DNA of 64,000 nt from Flavobacterium sp. NRK F7 (GTDB lineage: Bacteria; Bacteroidota; Bacteroidia; Flavobacteriales; Flavobacteriaceae), in contig NZ_JAMXLB010000001.1 of NCBI RefSeq assembly GCF_024054195.1, positions 2,717,524 through 2,781,523 of the forward strand, in the 5' to 3' direction. A program made the position numbers and the translations under genes. Below the pieces are notes generated by a model. The model was not told the origin of the DNA, made no database searches, and saw nothing but the letters and a program-made list of their open reading frames with translations. Below, in pieces: positions 45,232 to 53,946 of this stretch. Each line of letters begins with the position of its first letter. Position 1 is the stretch's first letter.

Positions 45232-46305
45232 TTAAAATACTTCGGTCTCTTTTAGTTTTTCTGTATTGGCAACTAACTGAAGTTCATCCACAATTTTATG
45301 AATATCACCATTCATGATATTACCTAAATCATATAAAGTTAAACCAATTCTATGATCTGTAACACGACCTTGTGCGTAGTTGTAGGTTCTAATTTTTGCA
45401 GAACGATCACCACTACTCACTTGTGAAGTACGTTTAGAGGCATCTTCTGCTTCTTTTTTTGCTAATTCTAATTCGTATAAACGAGAACGTAACACTTCTA
45501 AAGCCTTATCTTTGTTTTTATGTTGCGATTTTTGATCCTGACATTGTGCCACTAAACCTGTAGGAATATGAGTTAAACGCACTGCCGATTTTGTGGTGTT
45601 TACAGATTGACCTCCAGGTCCAGAAGAACAAAAGAAATCAACTCTTACATCGTTCATATCGATTTGTACATCAAACTCCTCTGCTTCTGGTAAAACCATA
45701 ACGGTAGCTGCAGAGGTGTGTACTCTACCCTGCGTTTCCGTTTGAGGAACACGTTGCACACGATGTACCCCTGCTTCATATTTTAAAGTTCCATAAACGT
45801 CTTCACCAGTTACTTCAAAAATAATCTCTTTAAAACCACCAGAAGTTCCTTCGTTCATATCTACCACTGAAGTTCTCCATCCTTTGGACTCACAATACTT
45901 CGTATACATTCTATACAAATCTCCAGCAAAAATAGAAGCCTCATCGCCACCAGTACCTGCACGAATTTCCACCATTACATTTTTAGCATCTTCAGGATCT
46001 TTAGGAATTAACATGAACTTAATTTCTTCTTCCAATTGAGGCAATCTTTCTTTCGCTTCATCTAACTGCATTTTAGCCATTTCTACCATTTCTGGATCAG
46101 AACCATCTGCTAGAATTTCATTCGCTTCTTTAATATTACCATCTAATACGATATATTCGTCACGCTTTTCTACTAAAGCCTTTAAGTCTTTATACTCTTT
46201 ATTTAATTGTACATAACGTTTTTGATCCGCAATAACATCAGGTTGAATAATCAAATCTGATATTTCATCAAAACGTTGTTTCACATATTGCAATCTATCT
46301 AGCAT
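45232..46305 (-). CDS. prfA: Peptide chain release factor 1
   Basis: The 357-residue protein reads UAA and UAG stop codons and releases the peptide. The GGQ catalytic motif is in [11 protein letters not shown], and the codon-recognition PxT motif is present as PQT in [10 protein letters not shown], which distinguishes it from RF2 (SPF). Length is normal (E. coli 360). A -7 element, TAACTTTG, lies just upstream on the minus strand. Confidence 0.97.
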   Translation of the reverse strand: MLDRLQYVKQRFDEISDLIIQPDVIADQKRYVQLNKEYKDLKALVEKRDEYIVLDGNIKEANEILADGSDPEMVEMAKMQLDEAKERLPQLEEEIKFMLIPKDPEDAKNVMVEIRAGTGGDEASIFAGDLYRMYTKYCESKGWRTSVVDMNEGTSGGFKEIIFEVTGEDVYGTLKYEAGVHRVQRVPQTETQGRVHTSAATVMVLPEAEEFDVQIDMNDVRVDFFCSSGPGGQSVNTTKSAVRLTHIPTGLVAQCQDQKSQHKNKDKALEVLRSRLYELELAKKEAEDASKRTSQVSSGDRSAKIRTYNYAQGRVTDHRIGLTLYDLGNIMNGDIHKIVDELQLVANTEKLKETEVF

Positions 46306-46414
46306 AGTATACTTTTATTTGGAGTGCAAAGTTAATAAAAAAATCATTCTCTTATTACAGTTTATAATTGACATTTTTACCATCTGAAAATGTGCTTCTT
46401 AGAAATTTTATTTA

Positions 46415-46492
46415 AAATAAGTCTAAATAAATTTTGTAAACTAATTTTCTCCAATTATTTTTGCGTAATTATTTTTATTAAATCTAAATAAA
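46415..46492 (+). promoter_or_regulatory. Promoter and paired operator boxes of the first TonB receptor gene
   Basis: Box 1, AAATAAGTCTAAATAAA from 46415, overlaps the -33 TTTG (46433-46436). The -7 element TATTTTTG is at 46456-46463 with a 19 bp spacer. Box 2, AATCTAAATAAA (46481-46492), is one base from the ATG. Box 1 is identical, over 24 bp, to the box before the second receptor gene. Overlap with the core promoter suggests repression, and an iron-responsive repressor such as Fur or a DtxR-type protein is inferred from the genes. Confidence 0.75.
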
Positions 46493-46493
46493 C

Positions 46494-48635
46494 ATGAAAA
46501 ACAAATTCTACTTTACCGCAATATTTTTGGTAACAACCCTTGCTTCTGCTCAAGAAAATTCGTTTTTAGACCAAGAAACTGAAAAAGATACCGTGAAACC
46601 AAAAAAATACATTTTAGAAGAAGTTATTGTTGCTGGTTCGCACCAAAATACCCCTAATGTAAGTAAATCAAACATAAAAGAAATGGATTTGCCTCAAGCT
46701 ACCAGTAGCATCTCTTCGGAGGTATTACAAAAACAACAAGTAAAATCTCTTACTGATGTTTTAAAAAATGCTAATGGTGTTTACATTATGGGAACTAGTG
46801 GTGGTTATCAAGAAGAAATCGCTTCTAGAGGATTTTCTTTACGTAGTGATAATACGTTTAAAAATGGAATTCGATATTATAATGGTATGATGATAGAAAC
46901 ATCAGGGCTTGAAAAAGTTGAATTTTTAAAAGGAAGTGCTGCTATGTTATATGGAAACGTTGCTCCTGGTGGTGTTCTGAATTTGGTTACCAAAAAACCG
47001 AAGAAAAACTTTGGTGGTGCAATTGGTTTTGCACAAGGTAGTTTTAGTACTTACAAACCAACATTTGATGTTTATGATGGACTTGGAGCCAAAAAAAATG
47101 TTGCTTTTCGAATTAACGGAACTTATGAAAACGCTGAAAGTTATAGAAATTATGTAACTTCTGAAAAATATTATATCAATCCTTCTTTTTCTTTCCAACT
47201 ATCTGAAAAAACCGAATTATTAGTAGAAGCGGATTACACCAATGATTCTAGAACTCCAGATTTTGGAGCAGGTGTTATTAATTACGAGATTGTAGATTTA
47301 CCAAGAAATCGATTTTTAGGTGTTAGTTGGGGAAGGTATGATGCGGAACAACTATCGAGTACACTTACTTTAACACATAAAATCAATGAAAATTGGAGCG
47401 TAAATTTTATAAACGGAATTCGTTACTATCAAACCAACCTTTTAGCCAATGCACGACCGAATACCGGTGGTTTAATTTCTGAAAATGGGGATTGGAATAG
47501 AAGCATACAAAAAGCAGATTCTAAAGATAATTATTTCACCCAACAAGCGAATTTAAATGGTTTGTTTGCACTTGGCACAACAAAACATAATGTTTTATTT
47601 GGAGCTGATGTTGAAAATTTTAAAAATTATGCCACGAGATACAACAATGCTTCATATGATACGATAAATATTTTTGAAGACTATAATCCAGATACAGAAA
47701 CCGCAATTCCTGACATTACAAAAAATAGGTTAACCACTACTCCTATCAGTCGTTTTGGAATTTATATACAAGATTTAGTAAGTCTTACTGAAAAATGGAA
47801 AGTGCTAGCAGGTGTACGATACAGTTATCAAGATACAGAAACGAATGTAGTAACGTATAACAATAATACCTCAACAACGACAAATAATTATGATGATGCT
47901 TTTTCACCAAGAGTAGGTTTAATTTACCAACCTACTAAAAATCATACAGTTTTTGCAACGTATTCCAATTCATTTGATGTAAATACAGGTGCCGATATTA
48001 ATAATGAACCACTAAAACCTTCTATCATTGATCAATATGAAGTAGGTTTTAAAAATAAATTATTCAAAGAAATTATCCAGGCTAATGTTACTTTTTATCA
48101 AATTAACAATAACAACTTAGCACAAACTTCATTAGTAGATCCTAATTTTAAAGAATTAGCAGGTTCCATTAGAAGTGAAGGCGTAGAAATTGACATTATT
48201 ACCAAACCATTCCAAGGTTTACAAATAGTGGCTGGTTATAGCTTTAATGAAACAAAATACGTAAAAAGTAATACGTATGTTGAAGGCAGTTTATTGCGAT
48301 ATAACCCAAAGAATACGGCTAATCTTAGTGCAAATTACAGCTTTGAAGCAGGACGCCTGAAAGGTTTAAATCTAGGCTTAATCAACACCTATTTTGGTGA
48401 AAGATATGCAGGAAGATCAACACAAGTAAGAGTTGCAAATGATACCCGACAATTAATATATTTGCAAGATTTTTTTCAAGTAGATGCTACTGTTGGTTAT
48501 CAATTTAAAAAAGCAACGCTTAGAGCCAAACTAAGTAATGTTTTTAATGAATTAAGCTATAATGCTCATGATGACAACAGCTTAAACCCAATTGCTCCTA
48601 GAAATTTTTCAATTGCTTTACAATACAATCTTTAA
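46494..48635 (+). CDS. TonB-dependent siderophore receptor
   Basis: The 713-residue outer-membrane receptor has a signal peptide (LVTTLASA|Q), a TonB-box-like segment (YILEEVIVAG, about 41-50), a plug domain with GVYIMGTSGGYQEEIASRGF and the plug end LYGNVAPGGVLNLVTKKP, and a 22-strand-type barrel ending in LQYNL. The plug pattern is that of ferrichrome/hydroxamate-type receptors; the actual siderophore is unknown. The PepSY gene 12 bp downstream belongs to the same unit, which a hairpin closes at 49213. Confidence 0.93.
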   Translation: MKNKFYFTAIFLVTTLASAQENSFLDQETEKDTVKPKKYILEEVIVAGSHQNTPNVSKSNIKEMDLPQATSSISSEVLQKQQVKSLTDVLKNANGVYIMGTSGGYQEEIASRGFSLRSDNTFKNGIRYYNGMMIETSGLEKVEFLKGSAAMLYGNVAPGGVLNLVTKKPKKNFGGAIGFAQGSFSTYKPTFDVYDGLGAKKNVAFRINGTYENAESYRNYVTSEKYYINPSFSFQLSEKTELLVEADYTNDSRTPDFGAGVINYEIVDLPRNRFLGVSWGRYDAEQLSSTLTLTHKINENWSVNFINGIRYYQTNLLANARPNTGGLISENGDWNRSIQKADSKDNYFTQQANLNGLFALGTTKHNVLFGADVENFKNYATRYNNASYDTINIFEDYNPDTETAIPDITKNRLTTTPISRFGIYIQDLVSLTEKWKVLAGVRYSYQDTETNVVTYNNNTSTTTNNYDDAFSPRVGLIYQPTKNHTVFATYSNSFDVNTGADINNEPLKPSIIDQYEVGFKNKLFKEIIQANVTFYQINNNNLAQTSLVDPNFKELAGSIRSEGVEIDIITKPFQGLQIVAGYSFNETKYVKSNTYVEGSLLRYNPKNTANLSANYSFEAGRLKGLNLGLINTYFGERYAGRSTQVRVANDTRQLIYLQDFFQVDATVGYQFKKATLRAKLSNVFNELSYNAHDDNSLNPIAPRNFSIALQYNL

Positions 48636-48647
48636 TATTTATTATAA

Positions 48648-49196
48648 ATGAAACCAACTACTGTTAGAAACCTCCATAGAGATTTAGGCTATATTTATTT
48701 AGGTTTAATTATTTCCTTTGCTTTTTCTGGAATTCTGATGAATCATAGAGAGCATTGGCATCCTGAAAAATATACTTTAGAAGCCAAAGAAATTCATGTT
48801 ACGCTCCCTGAAAATGAAAAAGACATTACTGATGCTTATGCTGAAAATCTAGCAAAAGAATTAAAAATTGAAGATAAAATCCGACGACACAATGTAAGAA
48901 AAGGTAAATTTAGAATGCAATTTGAAAATACAGAAGTCGAAATTGATTTAAAATCGGGTGATGGAGAAATTGTTTCTTTTATTAAAACACCAATCATTAG
49001 TCAAAGTATGTTTTTACATAAAAATACATCGAATTGGTGGATTTATTTTTCTGATATTTTTGGTATTTCTCTAATCCTAATTGCTGTTACAGGTGCAATA
49101 ATGATCAAACATGGAAAGCATACTTTTAAACGAAGAGGCTGGAAATTAACACTTGCTGGTCTACTCTTCCCTATCTTATTTTTGATTTTTTCATAA
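48648..49196 (+). CDS. PepSY-associated membrane protein
   Basis: The 182-residue protein has TM helices near residues 15-32, 127-148 and 160-178 and an intervening periplasmic segment. The start HRDLGYIYLGLIISFAFSGILMNHREHW is the PepSY-TM pattern. Such proteins accompany siderophore receptors and are thought to act as ferric-siderophore reductases or helpers in the inner membrane. It is cotranscribed with the receptor upstream. Confidence 0.85.
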   Translation: MKPTTVRNLHRDLGYIYLGLIISFAFSGILMNHREHWHPEKYTLEAKEIHVTLPENEKDITDAYAENLAKELKIEDKIRRHNVRKGKFRMQFENTEVEIDLKSGDGEIVSFIKTPIISQSMFLHKNTSNWWIYFSDIFGISLILIAVTGAIMIKHGKHTFKRRGWKLTLAGLLFPILFLIFS

Positions 49197-49212
49197 AAAA
49201 TATTTCAATTCA

Positions 49213-49248
49213 AAATCCTCAATAAAAATTCTATTGAGGATTTTTTTT
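49213..49248 (+). terminator. Hairpin terminator after the first iron-uptake pair
   Basis: AAATCCTCAATA (49213-49224) pairs with TATTGAGGATTT (49232-49243) and is followed by T residues. Confidence 0.92.
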
Positions 49249-49319
49249 CTGCGTATATATTCAAACAACACTTTTAAAATTTACAACATTCAAGTTTTAT
49301 TTTGTTATATTTTTATATT

Positions 49320-49398
49320 AAATAAGTCTAAATAAATTTTGTATATTTCTTTTGACATGTGTATTTTTGCATTATTATTTTAATTTAATCTAAATAAA
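49320..49398 (+). promoter_or_regulatory. Promoter and paired operator boxes of the second TonB receptor gene
   Basis: Box 1 (AAATAAGTCTAAATAAA from 49320) runs into the -33 TTTG (49338-49341); the -7 TATTTTTG is at 49362-49369 (20 bp spacer). Box 2, AATCTAAATAAA (49387-49398), touches the ATG at 49399. The TCTAAATAAA cores of boxes 1 and 2 are 62 bp apart here and 61 bp apart at the first receptor. Confidence 0.75.
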
Positions 49399-51567
49399 AT
49401 GTACAAACAAATTTTACCCGCTATTTTAATTTTCACATCCTTATCGCTTTTCAGTCAAGAAACGAATGAAACTCAAAAAGATACCATAAATAAATTAAAG
49501 GAAGTTACCATTACAAGCAACTATAAATACAGTCGTGAGAAAAGTAATACAGTTGCTAAAATGCCTCTTAAAAACATAGAAAATCCACAAGTCTACAATT
49601 TAGTTACGAATGAATTATTAAAAGAACAAGTAGTCACAAACCTTAACGATGCTTTAAAAAATGCAACAGGGGTAACCAGGCTTTGGGAATCTACCGGTAG
49701 AAATGGTGATGGTGCTGAGTTTTATTCGATGCGTGGTTTTTCCGTTCAACCTTCAATGATAAATGGATTGCCCGCTTTAAGTAATACTACAATTGACCCA
49801 ATTAATATCGACAATATTGAAGTAATTAAAGGTCCCTCAGGAACATTATTTGGTAGTAGTGTTATCTCCTATGGTGGTTTGATAAATATTGTTACCAAAA
49901 AACCATATTATAAATTTGGAGGTGAAATCAGTTATAATTCTGGAACTTACGGATTAAACAGAGTCACAACCGACCTTAACCTTCCTCTAAATGATAAAGC
50001 TGCAGTAAGAGTGAACGCGGCTTATGAAAATGGTGAATCTTTTCAAGATGCAGGTTTTACCAATTCTTTATTTGTAGCTCCATCTTTGAAATATCAGGTA
50101 AATGACAAATTAACGTTCTACATTAATACCGAAATTTATAAAAATACTTCTGCAAAAGCGGCTATGATTTTCTTGAGTAGATACTCCCCATTGTCTTTTG
50201 ATTCAATGGATTTATTTGAAAAAAATTATAAAAAATCATTCACTGCAAATGATTTAACTATAAATACTAATTCTTTCAATATACAAGCACAGGCTTTCTA
50301 TACCTTATCTGATAAATGGACTTCCCAAACAGTGTTGTCAAAAAGTACCACTAAAACGAATGGATATTACCAATATTTATGGGATTCCGCTAATGGAGAT
50401 GAATTTACACGTTTTATTTCAAAAGCGATTGGTACCAATTACACAACAGATATTCAACAAAACTTTATAGGTGACTTCAAAATTGGTTCATTACGTAATA
50501 GATTAACCGTTGGTTTAGATTACTTTAATTCAAGATTAACGAATGGTGGCCCAGGTTGGGTAAGCTATGGAACTGTTTCTTTAGTAAATGGTACCGATTT
50601 AAATGGTGGCAATCCAACTGTTTTAACTCAAGCAGGTGTAGATAATGCTTTGGTTGGTTCTTTTAGTCCCAATTCAGACGCTACGCAAGAAATTTTTAGC
50701 GCTTATTTTTCAGATGTACTAAATATTACGGATAAATTAGCTGTAATGACAAGCTTACGATTGGATAATTTTGGTGGAAAACCGTCACAATACGATGCTG
50801 AAGAAATTGATAATCAAACTTATTTGTCACCTAAATTCGGTCTCGTATATCAAATCATTGAAAACAAGGTTTCTGTTTTTGGAAATTACATGAATGGATT
50901 TAAAAATATTACACCACAAACAGTTGCAAATGTTGATGGTAGCAATCAAAGAATTGCTTCTTATGATCCAGAACATGCGAATCAAATAGAATTTGGAGTG
51001 AAAACCAATTTATTCAAAGACATTTTAACTGCTTCCGTAAGTTATTATGATATTTCTGTTCAAAACATATTAATGGCTGATCCTAATAATCCGAATAGTT
51101 TTACACAAGGTGGTGAAGTGGAAAGCAAAGGGGTTGAAGTAAGTCTAATTGTAAACCCCACTAAAGGATTAAATATTATTACTGGAATAAGTAACAACAA
51201 AAGTAAAGTCATAGAAGAAACTCCTGGAGGAGGTTACTTAGGTTTACGACCAGAACAAGCTGGACCAGAAACACTACTTAATTTATGGGCCAATTATACC
51301 TTAACTGAAGGCTCTCTAAAAGGGTTAGGAATAGGTTTTGGTGGAAACTATGCGAGTGTCTATAAAACTTTAAATAGAGCTAATATTGGTACTTTTGAAA
51401 TTCCTTCTTATACCGTTTTAAATTCGGCTTTATCATACAATACAGAAAATTTCAACTTTGCATTAAAAATCAATAATCTATGGAATGAAAAGTATTTTGC
51501 AGGTTGGTCAACTGTAACACCTCAACAATTACGAAATGTCGTAGCTGGTTTAACTTATAAATTTTAG
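49399..51567 (+). CDS. TonB-dependent siderophore receptor
   Basis: The 722-residue outer-membrane receptor has a signal peptide (FTSLSLFS|Q), a short TonB-box-like KLKEVTITSNYKY segment, a plug domain (about 75-190, with GTLFGSSVISYGGLINIVTKKP) and a barrel ending in LTYKF. It is a distinct receptor from the first one, because the plugs and barrels differ widely, so it probably takes another siderophore. A terminator separates it from the second PepSY gene. It shares the operator boxes of the first receptor gene. Confidence 0.93.
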   Translation: MYKQILPAILIFTSLSLFSQETNETQKDTINKLKEVTITSNYKYSREKSNTVAKMPLKNIENPQVYNLVTNELLKEQVVTNLNDALKNATGVTRLWESTGRNGDGAEFYSMRGFSVQPSMINGLPALSNTTIDPINIDNIEVIKGPSGTLFGSSVISYGGLINIVTKKPYYKFGGEISYNSGTYGLNRVTTDLNLPLNDKAAVRVNAAYENGESFQDAGFTNSLFVAPSLKYQVNDKLTFYINTEIYKNTSAKAAMIFLSRYSPLSFDSMDLFEKNYKKSFTANDLTINTNSFNIQAQAFYTLSDKWTSQTVLSKSTTKTNGYYQYLWDSANGDEFTRFISKAIGTNYTTDIQQNFIGDFKIGSLRNRLTVGLDYFNSRLTNGGPGWVSYGTVSLVNGTDLNGGNPTVLTQAGVDNALVGSFSPNSDATQEIFSAYFSDVLNITDKLAVMTSLRLDNFGGKPSQYDAEEIDNQTYLSPKFGLVYQIIENKVSVFGNYMNGFKNITPQTVANVDGSNQRIASYDPEHANQIEFGVKTNLFKDILTASVSYYDISVQNILMADPNNPNSFTQGGEVESKGVEVSLIVNPTKGLNIITGISNNKSKVIEETPGGGYLGLRPEQAGPETLLNLWANYTLTEGSLKGLGIGFGGNYASVYKTLNRANIGTFEIPSYTVLNSALSYNTENFNFALKINNLWNEKYFAGWSTVTPQQLRNVVAGLTYKF

Positions 51568-51577
51568 TAATTCCTTT

Positions 51578-51615
51578 CTAAGACGTTTCAACGTATTGAA
51601 ACGTCTTAGTTTTTT
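51578..51615 (+). terminator. Hairpin between the second receptor and its PepSY gene
   Basis: CTAAGACGTTTCAA (51578-51591) and TTGAAACGTCTTAG (51596-51609) form a 14 bp perfect stem around CGTA, followed by six T residues. The downstream gene starts 13 bp later and has no separate promoter that I can see, so it probably depends on partial read-through. Confidence 0.92.
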
Positions 51616-51627
51616 AATCAAACGATT

Positions 51628-52737
51628 ATGAATTTTAAAAAAAGTATTCGAAAAATACATCTTTGGTTAGGATTAACTTCTGGTATCATTGTTTTTATTG
51701 TGGCTGTAACAGGTTGCTTTTATGCATTTCAGGAGGAAATTCTTCAACTAACTGAAACCTATAAAAAAGTTAAAAAACAAGAACACGATTTTTTGCTACC
51801 CAGCCAATTAAAAAGTATTGGACAACAGCAACTACCCCACAAACATATTCATGCGGTTCAGTATAGAGGAAAGGAACAAGCCGCTGAAGTCATCTTTTAT
51901 AATGCGGAACCATTATACTATGACATTTGTTACGTTAATCCTTATACTGGAGAAGTATTACGAACGGTAAATGAACTTTCTGGTTTTTTTAGATTTATTT
52001 TAGATGGTCATTTTTATCTTTGGTTACCTGAAAAAATAGGACAAACGGTTATTGCTTCTGCCACATTAATTTTTGTTTTACTTATTATTTCTGGTTTCAT
52101 ACTTTGGTTTCCCAAAAATAAAAAAGCGGCTAAACAACGTTTTTGGTTTCAATGGAAAAATACTACGAAATGGAAGCGTAAAAATTATGATGTACATAAT
52201 ATTACTGGTTTTTATGTTTTATCCATTGCACTCATCTTTGCAGTTACGGGTTTAGTTTGGGGTTTTCCTTGGTTTGCCTATTCGTATTACACGGTAATTG
52301 GTGGCAAAAAATCATTAGTGTATGAAGAACCTGCATTTACTAAAACAGATTCTCCTTTGATTGTAGATAATCCATTGGATAAAGTTTGGATTAAAATGCA
52401 AGAAGAATATCCAAATGCATCCGCTATTGAAGTACATCCACCTGAAAAAGCAGATGGAATAATTGCAGCTAATGCTAATGTAGGAAAAGGTACTTATTGG
52501 CAAACCGATTATCGCTATTTTGATCCGTACACTTTAGAAGAAAAAGAAGTGGAACATATTTATGGAAAACTAGACCACGCAACAGCTTCAGATAAAATTA
52601 TGCGCATGAATTATGACATACATACAGGTGCAATAATGGGTTTACCAGGAAAAATTTTTGCGTTCTTAATTAGCTTACTTATTGCTAGTTTGCCTATAAC
52701 GGGTTTTCTAATTTGGTGGGGAAAGAGAAATAAATAA
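51628..52737 (+). CDS. PepSY domain membrane protein
   Basis: The 369-residue protein has the full-length PepSY-TM form: TM1 (about 12-35), a periplasmic PepSY segment, two middle helices (139-160 and 190-212), a second periplasmic region and a C-terminal helix (LLIASLPITGFLIWW). Family members are inner-membrane partners of siderophore receptors with a likely reductive role on ferric siderophores. Its start follows a strong hairpin, so its level is probably lower than that of the receptor. Confidence 0.88.
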   Translation: MNFKKSIRKIHLWLGLTSGIIVFIVAVTGCFYAFQEEILQLTETYKKVKKQEHDFLLPSQLKSIGQQQLPHKHIHAVQYRGKEQAAEVIFYNAEPLYYDICYVNPYTGEVLRTVNELSGFFRFILDGHFYLWLPEKIGQTVIASATLIFVLLIISGFILWFPKNKKAAKQRFWFQWKNTTKWKRKNYDVHNITGFYVLSIALIFAVTGLVWGFPWFAYSYYTVIGGKKSLVYEEPAFTKTDSPLIVDNPLDKVWIKMQEEYPNASAIEVHPPEKADGIIAANANVGKGTYWQTDYRYFDPYTLEEKEVEHIYGKLDHATASDKIMRMNYDIHTGAIMGLPGKIFAFLISLLIASLPITGFLIWWGKRNK

Positions 52738-52845
52738 ATTTAGACTATCACTTTTAAGGAAAGAAAAAAATACTTTTATAAAAACATCCTGTAAGCCGTT
52801 AATTCAATATTTTATATCTTTGAGTAACTTAGAATTTACAGGATT

Positions 52846-53871
52846 TTGTGGTATAAAGTCATCATATTATTTTTCATTTGTTCTCTTTGCACTAGTTCAA
52901 TGGCGCAAGAAAAAAAAGCAATCGATTCAACTTATATCAAAACATTTCCAGATAAAGTTTCTGTGCGATTAAATGTAGATACACAAGAAGATTTGTTCTC
53001 CTTAAATGATACAGAAGATAACAAAAAACTTACTCTTCAATCCAATACTACTTTTAGGCTTTTTATATCTTTAGATTATAAGTTTATAGGTGGTAGCATC
53101 GGGTTTGCCCCAAAATTTATTTCAGATAATAATGATGAATTTTTAAAAGGGAAATCTTCGTATACGAATTATAAATTTCGATTTTTCTTAGGCAAATGGG
53201 TACAAGGCATTGAGTTTTCCAAAGTAAGAGGATTCTATGTAGAAAATTCGCAAGATTATATTGCAAATTGGACCGAGAATAAAGATCCCTACATCCAATT
53301 TCCAGATTTAAAATATTTAACTATAGGTTTGAATACCAGTTATGTTTTCAATCCAAAATTTTCTTATCGCAATATTCTTTTTCAATCAGAATGGCAGCAA
53401 AAAAGTGCAGGTAGTTTTATACCCACTTTGTACTATGATTACAATAGAACTTCTTTACAACTTGAATCCACTAAGATAGCCGAAGATTTTTTTAATATTC
53501 GATTGGCTTTAGGTTATTACTATACTTTGGTTATCCAAAAAAAAGGATTTGTTTCCGTTTATTTAGCACCAGCGTATGGAATTCGATTTTCTAAAAACAC
53601 AAACACTTCTCAAAATGAAACCACTATATCTAAAGACACGTATAGTACCCAATATTTAGATGGCGGACTACAATTAGGATATAGTTCGGATCATTTCATT
53701 TTTGGAACTCATCTAAATTTTTCAGCAAATGCTTACAAAGAAGAAGGGTCAAAAACCATCAGTCAAGGGAAGAGCTATTTGCTTTTTTACATTGGGTATC
53801 GTTTTAGTCCTCCAAAACGAGTGGCTCGTTTCGTAGATAAAATAACACCTAAAAAGAAAAATAAGGACTAA
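52846..53871 (+). CDS. DUF4421 family outer membrane protein
   Basis: The 341-residue protein begins at a TTG (52846), since no in-frame ATG precedes the signal peptide (FFICSLCTSSMA|Q). The body is a beta-barrel of the DUF4421 type, with SLDYKFIGGSIGFAPKF near residue 80 and a strand-rich end. A -7 element TATCTTTG lies at 52815-52822. Function unknown. The AsmA-like gene follows after 75 bp with its own promoter. Confidence 0.78.
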   Translation: MWYKVIILFFICSLCTSSMAQEKKAIDSTYIKTFPDKVSVRLNVDTQEDLFSLNDTEDNKKLTLQSNTTFRLFISLDYKFIGGSIGFAPKFISDNNDEFLKGKSSYTNYKFRFFLGKWVQGIEFSKVRGFYVENSQDYIANWTENKDPYIQFPDLKYLTIGLNTSYVFNPKFSYRNILFQSEWQQKSAGSFIPTLYYDYNRTSLQLESTKIAEDFFNIRLALGYYYTLVIQKKGFVSVYLAPAYGIRFSKNTNTSQNETTISKDTYSTQYLDGGLQLGYSSDHFIFGTHLNFSANAYKEEGSKTISQGKSYLLFYIGYRFSPPKRVARFVDKITPKKKNKD

Positions 53872-53881
53872 TTATTTTTTA

Positions 53882-53942
53882 AATTATATAACATTTTAAG
53901 GAAAAACTATAACACTGTCAGGCTATTTTACGAGTAATTTTA
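53882..53942 (+). promoter_or_regulatory. 21-bp tandem-repeat promoter of the AsmA-like gene at 53947
   Basis: Half-site 1 AATTATATAACAT is at 53882, half-site 2 AAAACTATAACAC at 53903 and the -7-like TAATTTTA at 53935-53942. The ATG begins 5 bp after the -7 element, so the mRNA would start at or near the start codon. Confidence 0.65.
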
Positions 53943-53946
53943 TACA

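Noticed and set aside
52783..52822. A half-site-like CATCCTGTAAGCC upstream of the DUF4421 gene, with -7 TATCTTTG at 52815
   Set aside because: Only one copy is present, it starts 30 bp from the -7 element rather than 31-32, and no partner lies 21 bp upstream.
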